64,000 bases of DNA, taken from assembly GCA_031376425.1 (NCBI GenBank), contig JANMDR010000211.1, positions 1-64,000 of the forward strand, read 5' to 3'. This document shows positions 26,151 through 35,609 of the stretch, in pieces. A model generated the notes under the pieces. That model did not search any database and was not told the origin of the DNA. It saw only the letters and a list, made by a program, of their open reading frames with translations. Numbering within the stretch: the first letter of the stretch is position 1; each line of letters opens with the position of its first letter. Source of the stretch: JANMDR01 sp031376425 (GTDB taxonomy: Bacteria > Pseudomonadota > Gammaproteobacteria > Burkholderiales > Usitatibacteraceae). The translations under genes and the position numbers were made by a program.

Positions 26151-26179
26151 TTTCAGTCCTTGCATCGCTAAGCTATACT
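26151..26179 (+). promoter_or_regulatory. Promoter of gspK giving a nearly leaderless mRNA
   Basis: TTTCAG (26151-26156), 17-bp spacer, TATACT (26174-26179). The gspK ATG is at 26185, only 5 nt after the -10 box, so transcription would begin at or beside the start codon. No Shine-Dalgarno sequence is available upstream of this ATG, which fits leaderless translation. Confidence 0.5.
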
Positions 26180-26184
26180 GCGCC

Positions 26185-27291
26185 ATGAGCAATTCACATG
26201 CAAATTTTAATTCACGCCAGCTATCGGTAGCGTGTAAACAAAACCAGTCCGGTTTCGTATTGCTGGCTACGCTTTTTGCATTAGTAGCTATTGCTATTAT
26301 GGCTGGTTACTTTGCGCAGCGAGTAGCGCAAATTCGTGATGCAGCGCAAATAGAAGTGGATGCGGTGGCTGCTGAAATTGATTTTGCATCGTTCCGCGCC
26401 AAACTTGCCTATGCAGCGAACGTGAATGTAGTCACTGCACGAGGGTTGGAGCAAGGGGCTACCGATATAGTGGTGCGGGAGGCGCAGTTTAACCGTCGCC
26501 GCTTGCCTTTGGATGGCTCATTTTTCGCGCTAGATAGTGATTCCAAAGTATCAGTGCAGGATCTGCGCGGACTCATTAGCATTAATTATTGCCCTGAGCC
26601 GGTATTGCGGCGCTTTTTGAGTGTCTGGAATATCCCCGCAAATCAGCATGACGCGCTAGTCGATTCCTTATACGATTACATCGATGATGATGATCTTAAA
26701 CGCCTCCATGGTGCAGAGGCGGCACAATACCGCGAACGTGGTCTACAAGCCCCAGCAAACACAGTATTAATTACCATCGCGGAGCTAGGCCAAATTCCCG
26801 CTTGGCGCGATTTAATGACGGAACTTGATAAAAAGCCGGGCGTTAAGGAAGCATTTTTGGCCGAAATAACGGCAAGTTTCCAGCGCGGTATCAATCCAAA
26901 TGCCGCACCACGTCGGGTAATTGCGGCTATCGAAGCCTTTGAACCTAAGAGTATTGATGCCTTTTTGCTGGCGAGATCGAGAGGCGAAATTGCCCAACCG
27001 GATAATTTGCTGCCTTTTTTGCGCGCCCAGACCGACTTGGATACCCTAGCCCTTTTCCCCTCGCGTGACTGGCTTTTGCAGTTTGACCGGGCTACGCTAC
27101 CGTTCCTGTTAAAATGTAACTTGAAGTTAGAGCGTTCTAGCGGTACGCGACCAGCGCGAACAGTCGATTGTTACCGTCAGAAGCGATCCCTTGATTCGCC
27201 GTTGCAACTCCCCGGTGGCATTGCGGTCAAACCTAGTGAGATCGACAGGCCCCGTGAATTTCCCATTGATTTAGTGCGTACTGGAATATAG
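26185..27291 (+). CDS. gspK: Type II secretion GspK-like minor pseudopilin
   Basis: 368 residues, the size of the large pseudopilin GspK. Prepilin motif QSGFVLLATLFALVAIAIMA with cleavage before the Phe; the usual Glu5 is missing, a known trait of GspK. The inserted alpha domain is recognisable (DSLYDYIDDDDLKRLHGAEA, then AELGQIP). GspK caps the pseudopilus with GspI and GspJ. It heads the plus-strand run K-L-M-C/N-D. The start has no ribosome binding site and a promoter -10 box 5 nt away. Confidence 0.8.
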   Translation: MSNSHANFNSRQLSVACKQNQSGFVLLATLFALVAIAIMAGYFAQRVAQIRDAAQIEVDAVAAEIDFASFRAKLAYAANVNVVTARGLEQGATDIVVREAQFNRRRLPLDGSFFALDSDSKVSVQDLRGLISINYCPEPVLRRFLSVWNIPANQHDALVDSLYDYIDDDDLKRLHGAEAAQYRERGLQAPANTVLITIAELGQIPAWRDLMTELDKKPGVKEAFLAEITASFQRGINPNAAPRRVIAAIEAFEPKSIDAFLLARSRGEIAQPDNLLPFLRAQTDLDTLALFPSRDWLLQFDRATLPFLLKCNLKLERSSGTRPARTVDCYRQKRSLDSPLQLPGGIAVKPSEIDRPREFPIDLVRTGI

Positions 27292-27344
27292 TCAAGCAGG
27301 GGTATGGTGTCGATGATTTGCAGCAATTTTATGATTTTTAATAG

Positions 27345-28580
27345 ATGAATTTTTTCGGTGCGGTAAATTTTGATATTCTCAAACACTATCGACATGGCAA
27401 GTCAGGTGTTGTTGCGCCCAGCGAAGGCGGTCGCAATGCGCGAAATACCTATTGGATCGTAAACCGAAGCTTGCTCAGGCTAAAATTCATTGCCTTAAAC
27501 GGGGTACCAGAGAAAAAAATTCCTGAAGCGTTACGCCTAGAAACGCTTAGTTGGATGCCATTTGCCACATCAGATTATTATGCAGAGGTGATGATTCCTG
27601 TAGATGGCGGCACCCCCTGTGCGTGCATCACCGCATGGGATCGAGATAGCGTAGAAATAGCGCAAACCGCGCAAGGTATAAACCTGCTTGAAACACAGCA
27701 GATACCGAAGGTGATTCCTGAAAATGCCCTACAGATGGGCATTGACAACGGTTTACGGTTGTTGGGCGATGATGTGGACGGACTTGAGGCGCAGGTGTGG
27801 GAACGCGGTATTTTGCGGCACAGTCGCTGGTGGCCAGCGCCGCCTGATGATGCGCAATGGCAAAATTTTCAGCGGAGCGCCGGTTTTGATAGTGCCAATC
27901 GGGTAGATAGATTGCCAGCAATCTCTAAGCCGATGTGGCGAACCAAGCCCAATGGTTTTGGGCTGGCACAAAGCGCTGAAGGTGCTAGTAGTGGTTTATC
28001 AACTTCTGAGGCGCTTGGGGTAGCGGTAGCCGCTTTCCTATTGGTCGTGCCAACGATTTGGGCAGGCAATAGCTGGTGGACGCTGCGGCGTGCGGCAGAT
28101 GCGGAAACGGTGCGTGCCACAGCCGCGCAACGGCAGGTGTCTGGCTTGTTAGAAGCACGCAATTTAGCGCTGGAGCAAGCGAGCCAAGCTGCAACTTTGC
28201 ATGGATTATTTATGGCACCTGACGTGTCAACGATACTCGCCGAAATCGCCGAGCGCTTTAACGAAACCGCAAAAAATGGGACGTTTCAAATTCAAGAATT
28301 TGAAGTGCGTGATGCTAAATTGCGTTTAGTTGTTGCCGTGACAGCGCCTCCCTCAACCACTTCGGTGATTAAAGCTATCGAATTTGGCGATAGGCTTAAA
28401 AATGTGCAAATTACAGTTGAATCAAATCGCTGGATAATCAATGCGAACGTCATACCCTTAAGCAATATTGCGCCAGCAAAGCTGGCTGCGGCTACAACTA
28501 CGGCTACGACGGTAGCACCGGCTGCATCCAGTAGCGCAGTTACGGCTATGCCCGCATCGCCTACTGCAATAAGAAAATAA
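27345..28580 (+). CDS. gspL: GspL/PilN-like inner-membrane assembly protein (T2SS)
   Basis: 411 residues. The first part, to about residue 205, looks like the cytoplasmic actin-like domain of GspL (RLETLSWMPFATSDYYAEVM). It is followed by one TM helix (GVAVAAFLLVVPTIWAG) and a periplasmic coiled-coil plus ferredoxin-like domain (FQIQEFEVRDAKLRLVVAV). The tail is low-complexity Ala/Thr/Ser. Sequence similarity to classical GspL is weak, so the name rests largely on position between gspK and gspM. GspL recruits the GspE ATPase, which is not encoded in the window. Confidence 0.65.
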   Translation: MNFFGAVNFDILKHYRHGKSGVVAPSEGGRNARNTYWIVNRSLLRLKFIALNGVPEKKIPEALRLETLSWMPFATSDYYAEVMIPVDGGTPCACITAWDRDSVEIAQTAQGINLLETQQIPKVIPENALQMGIDNGLRLLGDDVDGLEAQVWERGILRHSRWWPAPPDDAQWQNFQRSAGFDSANRVDRLPAISKPMWRTKPNGFGLAQSAEGASSGLSTSEALGVAVAAFLLVVPTIWAGNSWWTLRRAADAETVRATAAQRQVSGLLEARNLALEQASQAATLHGLFMAPDVSTILAEIAERFNETAKNGTFQIQEFEVRDAKLRLVVAVTAPPSTTSVIKAIEFGDRLKNVQITVESNRWIINANVIPLSNIAPAKLAAATTTATTVAPAASSSAVTAMPASPTAIRK

Positions 28581-28624
28581 CAGCAGAAAATAACTAGCGC
28601 CATTTTTTATAAGCAATTACATTT

Positions 28625-29338
28625 ATGTCCGTTCTAAACCCCTCCATATCGCCAGCACTCGCTATTGCTCCCAATGCGGATAGGCGCACCGGTGCGTTGG
28701 CGTTGGCACGCGAGGAATTGAAAGATAAATTCCATCTGCGTTTGGGTGTGTATTTGCTATTGGGTGGATTATGGTTGTACGGTGTGCTCTTGTTGCAAGA
28801 TGCGGTGAAAGTGGCAGGAATCCAGCTTAAAGCCGCTCAAAGTTTGCGGCTGCGTGCAGAATCCGTTGCCAAAGAAGGCGACTGGGCAGCACGGGCATTG
28901 GTAGCTAAAGAGGCTGTGATCGACGCGCAGGGGCTATTATGGCGTGAGGAAAGTTCGGGTCTAGCGCAGGCCTTGGTGAATGACCAAATAGCAAAAAGCT
29001 TGGCGCAGGTGCGGATCACGCCGCGTTTGCTGACGGTAGCAAATGTGATTGAAAATAAACCTGCGGCTGGTGCGCAAGAGGTGATGATAGTGCGTGCCAA
29101 AACCCAATTTGAGTTTAAGCAGAGTGAATTTTATGCCTGGTTAGAAAAGCTCGCGCGTGATCGCGCTGAGCGCAAGCCGAGTTTCGTGGTGGACGCCATT
29201 TCAGTGCGTGGCTTACCCGCTCCTTTGGTTGAAGTAGATCTTATTGCGTATGTATTACGCGCTAAAGTGCCTAAGGACGTGTTGCCGCCGCCGCCGCCGT
29301 TGCCCAGAATCAATCAGACGACAGCGGGGGCGAAATGA
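28625..29338 (+). CDS. gspM: GspM/PilO-like inner-membrane protein (T2SS)
   Basis: 237 residues: a short cytoplasmic N-terminus, one TM helix (LGVYLLLGGLWLYGVLLL), a helical stretch, then a small alpha/beta domain (VMIVRAKTQFEFKQSEFYAWL) like the periplasmic domain of GspM/PilO, and a proline-rich end (PPPPPLPR). I do not see a strong family signature, so the name rests on topology and gene order. Its stop overlaps the start of the next gene by 4 nt. Confidence 0.6.
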   Translation: MSVLNPSISPALAIAPNADRRTGALALAREELKDKFHLRLGVYLLLGGLWLYGVLLLQDAVKVAGIQLKAAQSLRLRAESVAKEGDWAARALVAKEAVIDAQGLLWREESSGLAQALVNDQIAKSLAQVRITPRLLTVANVIENKPAAGAQEVMIVRAKTQFEFKQSEFYAWLEKLARDRAERKPSFVVDAISVRGLPAPLVEVDLIAYVLRAKVPKDVLPPPPPLPRINQTTAGAK

Positions 29339-29784
29339 AACTTGCCACGATTGTGCGCGGCTGGCTCTGGCTTGTGGGTATTGTCGCAGCGGGTATGATC
29401 TACTTCGCGCCGGAAGCGCCTACGGCTAAACCGATACTAAACGCTGGAGAAGAGTGGTTAATACCGCGTGCGGCACCTGCCCCTAATTTTGCAACGCAAT
29501 CCGCGACCTTGGCGGCAAGCAATTTATGGGGAGGGCAATTCGCACCCTCGGCACCAGATTTAACCTATAGCACATGGCGCTTGACTGGCGTTGTTAATAG
29601 CGGCGGTTTGCGACAAGTGCTGGTGTTGCAAGGTCCTGACCGCCTATTAACCTTAAAACCGGGTGACGTCCTACCGGACGGCACCAAGATTGCAGAAATA
29701 CGTGCGACCGGAATATGCGTTTATATTGAGGGTAAAAAACGGTTTTTACCCTTGCCAGAACAGGTAGTTCCGATTGTTTGGTAA
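29335..29784 (+). CDS. GspC/XpsN-like (or PilP-like) coupling protein
   Basis: 149 residues: an N-terminal TM helix (GWLWLVGIVAAGMIYFAP), a linker, and a C-terminal beta domain (WRLTGVVNSGGLRQVLVL, LKPGDVLPDGTKIAEI) like the HR domain of GspC or PilP that contacts the secretin. There is no PDZ domain. Position between gspM and gspD matches XpsN in Xanthomonas, which replaces GspC. The HR domain would link the inner-membrane platform to the secretin. Confidence 0.65.
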   Translation: MKLATIVRGWLWLVGIVAAGMIYFAPEAPTAKPILNAGEEWLIPRAAPAPNFATQSATLAASNLWGGQFAPSAPDLTYSTWRLTGVVNSGGLRQVLVLQGPDRLLTLKPGDVLPDGTKIAEIRATGICVYIEGKKRFLPLPEQVVPIVW

Positions 29785-29851
29785 TTACCATTGCGTCGCG
29801 GTATTTTAGTTGCAGTGTCCCCTAATATGTTTTTTTCGGTGGTAAAAATCA

Positions 29852-32029
29852 ATGGCTCTAAAAACTCTTATTCAAGCCCATCTACCTAAAAAGCTGCAAC
29901 GCGTGGCGATTTCAGGGAACACCACGCGTGCCAGTGCGAATGCGCTAGCGGCAGTTTGCGGCTTGGCCGTTTTGAGCGGCTGCACGCAGACAGTTGGCAT
30001 TATTCCGGAGCCCTTAGTAACGCCATCGCGCCCATCTCCCACCGCTAATAAAGCGGATGGCGCTGCCGCGGACGCTTTAGCCGCAGCAGCGCGAGCTGGC
30101 TTGCAGGTTTTGCCAACCCCGGCGTTACCTAATGAATTTGTACCCAAAAATTTGCAAGCAGTCGCACCGACGCCGATAGCTGTTAATGAAGCAGTTGATG
30201 TCACGTTTAATTTTGAAAACTTGCCGCTGCCGGCATTTATTCAAACGGTATACGCCAATATGCTTAAGCGTAATATCAATATTGATCCGGTCGTGATGGC
30301 TAGCAAAGAGCTGGTGACATTACGCAGTGGCAAACCGATGACGGCAACGAACGCGGAAAATTCCGTACGCTTGCTGCTAAAAAGCTATGGTATTGCGGTG
30401 CTTGATTTTGGTGGATTAACACGTATCGTCAAAGAAACATCAGCCACTGGGGTATTGCCCGAAATTAGACGTGGTCGTTCTTTGCCTGATACGCCAATGC
30501 CATTGCGTCCCGTGTTCCAAATAGTGGAACTGCAAGTTGTTAATCCACGAGAAATTACCCAGTATTTAACGGCGTTAATTCCTGATAAAGTGAAGGTGAC
30601 CCAAGATGCAACGCGGCCTACGCTTTTATTAGCTGGTGTTAGCGATGATGTGGCTGCTGCACTAGAAATTATCCAAATGCTGGATCAGCCGCAAATGAAA
30701 GGCCGCAGCTCAGTGCGAATTTCTCCGCAAATATGGTCGGCTGAAGAACTTGCAAAAAAACTTACCGAAATTTTGATCGCTGAAGGTTATGCAGTTGGTC
30801 CGGCAAATGCCAATTCGGTGCAATATCCTATTACCTTACTGCCTATTTCTGGTGTTAATACCATTGTGGTATTTGCCCAATCAAAAGACGTTACTAACCA
30901 TATTGTTGAGTGGGCCAAAACACTAGATAAGCCTGCCGAAAAGTCAGTTGGGCGCAAGTATTTTAGTTATCAGGTAAAAAATACCGATGCCAGCCGCTTG
31001 GCTGAAACACTGTCGCAGTTGCTTAGTGGTTCACGCTTGCCTGCGGCATCTGGTGCTGCAGCGCCTACTGCTGCAACTGCGACAACTTCTACTACACCAA
31101 CACGCAGTGATGGGGTGACGGTTGATAAGTCTAGCAATACCTTGTTGTTTCAATCCACTGGTGAAGATTACGGGGACATTATTCGAATAGTGCGGGAATT
31201 AGATCAAGTGACCCGTCAAGTGATGATTGAAGTTACTGTGGCAGAAGTGAACTTGGATGATTCGCTAAAAACCGGCGTGGATTGGTTTTTTAATGCAGCC
31301 AACGACAAGGGCCAAATTAATCAAAAAACCCAATTATCAGGTAATAGCTTCGCAGGATTTGTATTTAACCAATTAGACGGTTATGGTGGTTCGCGGGCGC
31401 TTCTGAGTGCGCTCGCCACCGATAATCGGGCAACGGTAGTTTCCAGTCCGCGCATTTTTGCCCGCAATGGTGAAACGGGTAAGTTTAGGTCGGGTAAGGA
31501 AGTACCAGTGGTAACTAGCCAGCTCACCACCAACAATACCAATGGCACGAATGCGCTGATTCAAAATCAAACGGTTCAGTATCGTAATACGGGTGTGCTT
31601 GTTTCTGTAAAGCCGGTAATTCATTCGTCAGATCAGGTTGATTTAGAGATCAACCAAGAAGTCAGCAGCGTTTCTACTAACGATAGTGGTGTGGGCAATT
31701 CGCCGGTATTTTCAACGAAAAATATTGAAACGAAAATGACGTTGCGTCATGGTGAAACCTATGTCATGGGCGGCTTGATTGCAGAAGATACCGCTAGAAC
31801 CAACAGTGGCGTGCCTTTTGCCAAAGATATTCCGCTGCTTGGGCGATTATTCGGCAAAAATACCGATACCAAAGCCCGCACCGAGCTAGTAATGCTAGTC
31901 ACTCCCTATATTTTGAATGACAGCAATGAAACCAGAGCAATCAGCGATGCTTTTCGCCGCCAGTTAGGACCTTGGACTAATACCGTGGGCACTGTAAATG
32001 ATGCACCTGTAGCTGCACCTAAGCAGTAG
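29852..32029 (+). CDS. gspD: Type II secretion system secretin
   Basis: 725 residues. A lipoprotein signal with a long n-region ends in LSGC (Cys44), unlike many GspD proteins that have a plain signal peptide. N0/N1 domains follow (FENLPLPAFIQTVYANML; VVNPREITQYLTALIPD), then repeated N domains with an Ala/Thr-rich insert near 400-420, and the secretin domain ending MTLRHGETYVMGGLI, DIPLLGRLFG and ELVMLVTPYIL. It forms the outer-membrane channel. It is the last gene of the plus-strand run and converges with dsbD. Confidence 0.92.
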   Translation: MALKTLIQAHLPKKLQRVAISGNTTRASANALAAVCGLAVLSGCTQTVGIIPEPLVTPSRPSPTANKADGAAADALAAAARAGLQVLPTPALPNEFVPKNLQAVAPTPIAVNEAVDVTFNFENLPLPAFIQTVYANMLKRNINIDPVVMASKELVTLRSGKPMTATNAENSVRLLLKSYGIAVLDFGGLTRIVKETSATGVLPEIRRGRSLPDTPMPLRPVFQIVELQVVNPREITQYLTALIPDKVKVTQDATRPTLLLAGVSDDVAAALEIIQMLDQPQMKGRSSVRISPQIWSAEELAKKLTEILIAEGYAVGPANANSVQYPITLLPISGVNTIVVFAQSKDVTNHIVEWAKTLDKPAEKSVGRKYFSYQVKNTDASRLAETLSQLLSGSRLPAASGAAAPTAATATTSTTPTRSDGVTVDKSSNTLLFQSTGEDYGDIIRIVRELDQVTRQVMIEVTVAEVNLDDSLKTGVDWFFNAANDKGQINQKTQLSGNSFAGFVFNQLDGYGGSRALLSALATDNRATVVSSPRIFARNGETGKFRSGKEVPVVTSQLTTNNTNGTNALIQNQTVQYRNTGVLVSVKPVIHSSDQVDLEINQEVSSVSTNDSGVGNSPVFSTKNIETKMTLRHGETYVMGGLIAEDTARTNSGVPFAKDIPLLGRLFGKNTDTKARTELVMLVTPYILNDSNETRAISDAFRRQLGPWTNTVGTVNDAPVAAPKQ

Positions 32030-32049
32030 CGCGTATCAGTTCTTAAGGG

Positions 32050-34299
32050 CTAAGGTTTAAGCGCATCAAGCACAATGCTGGGTGTTAATACCTCCGGCAA
32101 AATTACTGGTTTACTATTTGCCCCTTTAGGATAATAAACATAGAGCGGTACACCATTGCGACCAAAGCTTGCTAATGCCGCCGTAATTTCGGGATCACGT
32201 TTGGTCCAATCGGCTTTGATACGTACGACCTTGTTCTTTTGAAATGCAGCGTCCACTTCCGCCGTGTTCAACGCTATCTTTTTATTGACTTGGCAGCTAA
32301 TACACCATGTGGCGGTAAAGTCAATAAATACAGGGCTTCCCGAGGCAATTAGGGTGTCAATTCTAGCTTTGTTGTAAGGTTCCCAATCTGCGGTTTTGGC
32401 TGTGTTTTCGGTTTTATTTTCTACCGCATTTGGCCATGCAATATAGGCACCTGCCGCCGCAAATACGGCGGCAACGATGATGGCAAGCCACGGTTTACGG
32501 GCTTGTAATTTGCCAAAGCACCAAGCCGCCACTGCTAACAACACCAAACCCATTAAGGTTGCTAGTACCGCATTATTATCTAATTGCGAACCGAGTACCC
32601 AAACTAGCCAAGCCACGGTAGCAAGCAGTGGAAAGGCCATTGCTTGCTTTAGATTTTCCATCCACACGCCTGGGCGCGGCAACGCTTTTAACCATTGCGG
32701 AAACCATGACAACATGACCACCGGCAATGCCATACCGATTGCCACAGCAGTGAGCACCATAAACACGACATAAGCCGGTGCGCCAATGGTGAATCCTAAG
32801 GCAGCGCCCATAAAGGGTGCAGTGCAGGGCGTGGCGACGATTGTAGCCAGCACGCCTGAAACGAATGCGGCTGTTAGGATTTTGCGTTTTTTACCCGATG
32901 AGGCATCAACATTTACTGAGCCCGCCGCCGATTGCAGACCTAAGCCAATTTCAAAAACACCGGCTAAGTTAAGCGCCAGCAAAACAAATAAGGCTGCTAA
33001 AAATAATACAAATAGCGGCGACTGTAATTGAAACCCCCAGCCCAGCGCCGAGCCGGTCGCACTCACCGCCACTAAAATGCCAGCGAGTATCCAAAACGAT
33101 ACTAAAACACCTGCTAAGAATGACCAGCCCTGTGCCCGTAACAAGCTAGTAGATGCTTGCGCATGCTGCAAGAAGCCCATTACTTTGATGCCCAGCACTG
33201 GGAAAACGCAAGGCATTAAATTTAAAATTAATCCGCCCAAGAAGGCTGAGAATAGAGCAGATAGCAGGGTGAGGGTAGTGGTGCCAGTTGAGCTTTGAGG
33301 CGCGGTCGCTGCAAGGGGTGTCGTAGTTGTATTGGGTGCAGGTTGCGCTGTTGCTGCTGCTGCCCCCGTGCGTGTGAGTGGTGCATCGATCACCATTGTG
33401 GCTGCAGCCGATTTATCGCCAAACGCTGCATTGGCTACCACCACACCAGTAATAGCGGCGGCATCAGTGTTAACGGGAGTGGCGAGCGGAATTTCAAGCG
33501 TGAACACACCGTTTGCGGCGCTCAATTTTTGTGGCGCTGCGTTTAAAATTAACTCCTCTAAATCAGGATAAAAGCTAATTTCAGTCGGCAATATTGCTGG
33601 TGGTGTGACGGGCGCAAATTGCAGACGCAGTGTTTTATCAGTGATATTCGCGGTGGTTTTCCAATTGGGGTTTGGCGCTGGAATTGCGGCGAATGCAGCG
33701 TTAAATAACGCAATATTTGCGGTTTCCTTGGCGCTTTTTGGCGCGGATGATGTAGGTGTGCCAGCTATAGCTGCAATAGGCAAAGTGATAGCAAGTTCCG
33801 CGTCTTCTGGTATGCATACATCGTGGCACACCAGCCAAGTGGCAGCGGCTTTTAGGGTGATGTTTCCGGTTGCTGGCAAGGTGTTTGGGGTGGTAATGCG
33901 TACGATGTGCATTACTGAATTTTCATAGCCAAAATTGGTGAGCGGGCCAAGGGGCAACTTTTTAGGTGCAGCCCATTCAATTGACCCCGCTTTGAAGCCC
34001 TCCGGCAGGGTCCACTTAATTTTAGTGGGCAGGCCAGAATCGCCCGGATTTTTCCAATAGGTATGCCAATGCGCAATGATGTCAAAGCGTAATGCAACGG
34101 TAATCGGCTTACCGGCAATTACGGCGTTTTCTAACGCAAGTAATTCAGCTTTAACATGCGGTGTGGCGGCTTTGCTGGATACTGGGATGCTTGCGGGAGC
34201 CGCTTGTGGCTGCGCAAAAGTAGGGGCAGATGCACCGCCCAGTGAACAAAACAATATAAAAGCCGCAGTTAGCCGACGAAATATAGCGTGATTCAACAT
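32050..34299 (-). CDS. dsbD: Protein-disulfide reductase DsbD-type, ScsB-like
   Basis: 749 residues from the ATG giving MLNHAIFRRLTAAF; an upstream TTG is unlikely. Signal peptide ends near TFAQP. An N-terminal periplasmic domain of ScsB type (IIAHWHTYWKNPGDSGLPTKI) precedes about eight TM helices, with the two central Cys in LNLMPCVFPVLGIKV and ATPCTAPFMGAALGF. A C-terminal thioredoxin domain has WCISC. It carries electrons from cytoplasmic thioredoxin to periplasmic partners. Lying among T2SS genes, it may help disulfide handling of exported proteins, but that is context only. Confidence 0.92.
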   Translation of the reverse strand: MLNHAIFRRLTAAFILFCSLGGASAPTFAQPQAAPASIPVSSKAATPHVKAELLALENAVIAGKPITVALRFDIIAHWHTYWKNPGDSGLPTKIKWTLPEGFKAGSIEWAAPKKLPLGPLTNFGYENSVMHIVRITTPNTLPATGNITLKAAATWLVCHDVCIPEDAELAITLPIAAIAGTPTSSAPKSAKETANIALFNAAFAAIPAPNPNWKTTANITDKTLRLQFAPVTPPAILPTEISFYPDLEELILNAAPQKLSAANGVFTLEIPLATPVNTDAAAITGVVVANAAFGDKSAAATMVIDAPLTRTGAAAATAQPAPNTTTTPLAATAPQSSTGTTTLTLLSALFSAFLGGLILNLMPCVFPVLGIKVMGFLQHAQASTSLLRAQGWSFLAGVLVSFWILAGILVAVSATGSALGWGFQLQSPLFVLFLAALFVLLALNLAGVFEIGLGLQSAAGSVNVDASSGKKRKILTAAFVSGVLATIVATPCTAPFMGAALGFTIGAPAYVVFMVLTAVAIGMALPVVMLSWFPQWLKALPRPGVWMENLKQAMAFPLLATVAWLVWVLGSQLDNNAVLATLMGLVLLAVAAWCFGKLQARKPWLAIIVAAVFAAAGAYIAWPNAVENKTENTAKTADWEPYNKARIDTLIASGSPVFIDFTATWCISCQVNKKIALNTAEVDAAFQKNKVVRIKADWTKRDPEITAALASFGRNGVPLYVYYPKGANSKPVILPEVLTPSIVLDALKP

Positions 34300-34506
34300 G
34301 AAGAGACAATCAGAATTTGGCAAACACAGAGTGTAAGGCAAGATTGTGCCCAAAATACTTCCTGCTAAATAAATCCATTTAGGGGAACGACCAAAACCCT
34401 ACTTTTTGACGCTTTTGGCACAAACCAATGGCAGGCTTCTGGGAGGCGAACGCAAGCAGTGACTGGCCTTGCAGAGCAGCAAATTTGATTATAAAGGAAG
34501 TAAAAA

Positions 34507-34582
34507 TGGTGCCGACACCCGGACTCGAACTGGGGACCTACCGCTTACAAGGCGGGTGCTCTACCAACTGAGCTATGCCGGC
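34507..34582 (-). tRNA. tRNA-Thr (anticodon TGT)
   Basis: The minus strand folds as a full cloverleaf of 76 nt: acceptor stem GCCGGCA/TGTCGGC with one G-T pair, D-arm AGCTCAGTTGGTAGAGC, anticodon stem-loop CCGCCTTGTAAGCGG giving anticodon TGT, T-arm with GTTCGAGTC, and an encoded CCA end. It reads ACA and related threonine codons. It lies between dsbD and gspI on the same strand. Confidence 0.97.
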
Positions 34583-34693
34583 AATAAAACTAGAGAAAGT
34601 GAACGCGAGCGCGTCACCAAATCATCACAGCTACGCAGTATAGCGCAGCAAGGCTATTTTTGGAAGTGTTTACACTAAATTTTTTACTGCTTT

Positions 34694-35131
34694 TTACTGT
34701 TTCTCTGTTATTGTAAAACGCTCAAAACCTAATTGCGAAACTTTTATCGTAAATGTGGGAACGCGCGGCAAGTCGGTCATTGTTACGTCAATATCATAAA
34801 GTGCCACAATAAAATTACCCGTACCATCAGGTGATTCCGCACTTGGTTTAACCTTAGGCGCAATTTCCTTGGCAAGCCAGCTTATTGATAGTGACCCTAG
34901 TTTGGTTTCGCCTGATGGTCGTACCATCGGATTAATCGTTTGAATATAAGCAATGGCATTGCTTTGCGCCTGTGCCCGCGCTTGGGCTGTATCAGCACGT
35001 AATAAGCCATCAAAGCTAGCATTAATCCAGCTAAATAACGCCAAACCCGCAACTGCGAGCAGCGTTAGCGCGACGATAGCTTCCAGTAGCGAAAAACCGC
35101 TTTGCGCTTTAGCCTTAACCATTTTGATCAT
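34694..35131 (-). CDS. gspI: GspI-like minor pseudopilin
   Basis: 145 residues. Prepilin site G/FSLLEAIVALTLLAVAGLALF with Glu5, then WINASFDGLLRADTAQARAQAQSNAIAY, and a small C-terminal beta part ending GFERFTITEKQ. The length and the helix fit GspI/PilV. It follows gspH by 22 nt on the minus strand. PilV would be the alternative, but the pil operon has its own pilV nearby. Confidence 0.7.
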   Translation of the reverse strand: MIKMVKAKAQSGFSLLEAIVALTLLAVAGLALFSWINASFDGLLRADTAQARAQAQSNAIAYIQTINPMVRPSGETKLGSLSISWLAKEIAPKVKPSAESPDGTGNFIVALYDIDVTMTDLPRVPTFTIKVSQLGFERFTITEKQ

Positions 35132-35153
35132 TTGTAGTCGTCATTCATTTTCG

Positions 35154-35609
35154 TTACTTATACTCTGCCTTACAAAGGGGTGCTGCTAGCGTTACCTGCC
35201 AGACCGCCCCACTTTTCGCCTTAATACTTGCCGAACCACCACTACAAAAGCCATTGGCCTGAATCGAAATCGGCGCAGTGATGGTAATTTGCCAATCTAC
35301 CGGCAGGCTTGGAACGAGAGCGCGATTGGAATTTTCAGACAAGGTAATTGGCTGGGCCTCCGAAAAAGCTCGATAACTCAGCCCACTAAGTTCAGAACTG
35401 ATTAAACCTAGGGTGGCTTTTTGCTGATAGCTTTCAATCATGCGGGCAAAATTGGGCAAAGCCACACTGGCAACCATGGCAATAATGGCTAGGACGACTA
35501 ACACTTCTAGGAGCGTGAACCCACGAAAGGCGGTGCGTGCAGGCGAACCAAGTCGGACGCGGGTGCGAACAATTTTAATAATTCTAATGTGTTGGGAAGG
35601 TTTATTCAC
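35154..35609 (-). CDS. gspH: GspH-like minor pseudopilin
   Basis: 151 residues from a GTG start. Prepilin motif RGFTLLEVLVVLAIIAMVAS with Glu5. The downstream SVALPNFARMIESYQQKATLGLISSELSGLSYRAFSEAQPI resembles GspH/FimT. The leader of about 29 residues is long and Arg-rich. It is the first gene of a two-gene minus-strand unit with gspI and diverges from pilE about 285 nt away. Confidence 0.68.
   Translation of the reverse strand: MNKPSQHIRIIKIVRTRVRLGSPARTAFRGFTLLEVLVVLAIIAMVASVALPNFARMIESYQQKATLGLISSELSGLSYRAFSEAQPITLSENSNRALVPSLPVDWQITITAPISIQANGFCSGGSASIKAKSGAVWQVTLAAPLCKAEYK

Noticed and set aside
33605..33928. Plus-strand frame of 107 Ala-rich residues opposite dsbD
   Set aside because: Shadow of the periplasmic domain of DsbD; no ribosome binding site.
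34469..34678. Plus-strand frame of 69 residues containing ADTRTRTGDLPLTRR
   Set aside because: It is the translated antisense of the tRNA-Thr gene, a known annotation artefact.
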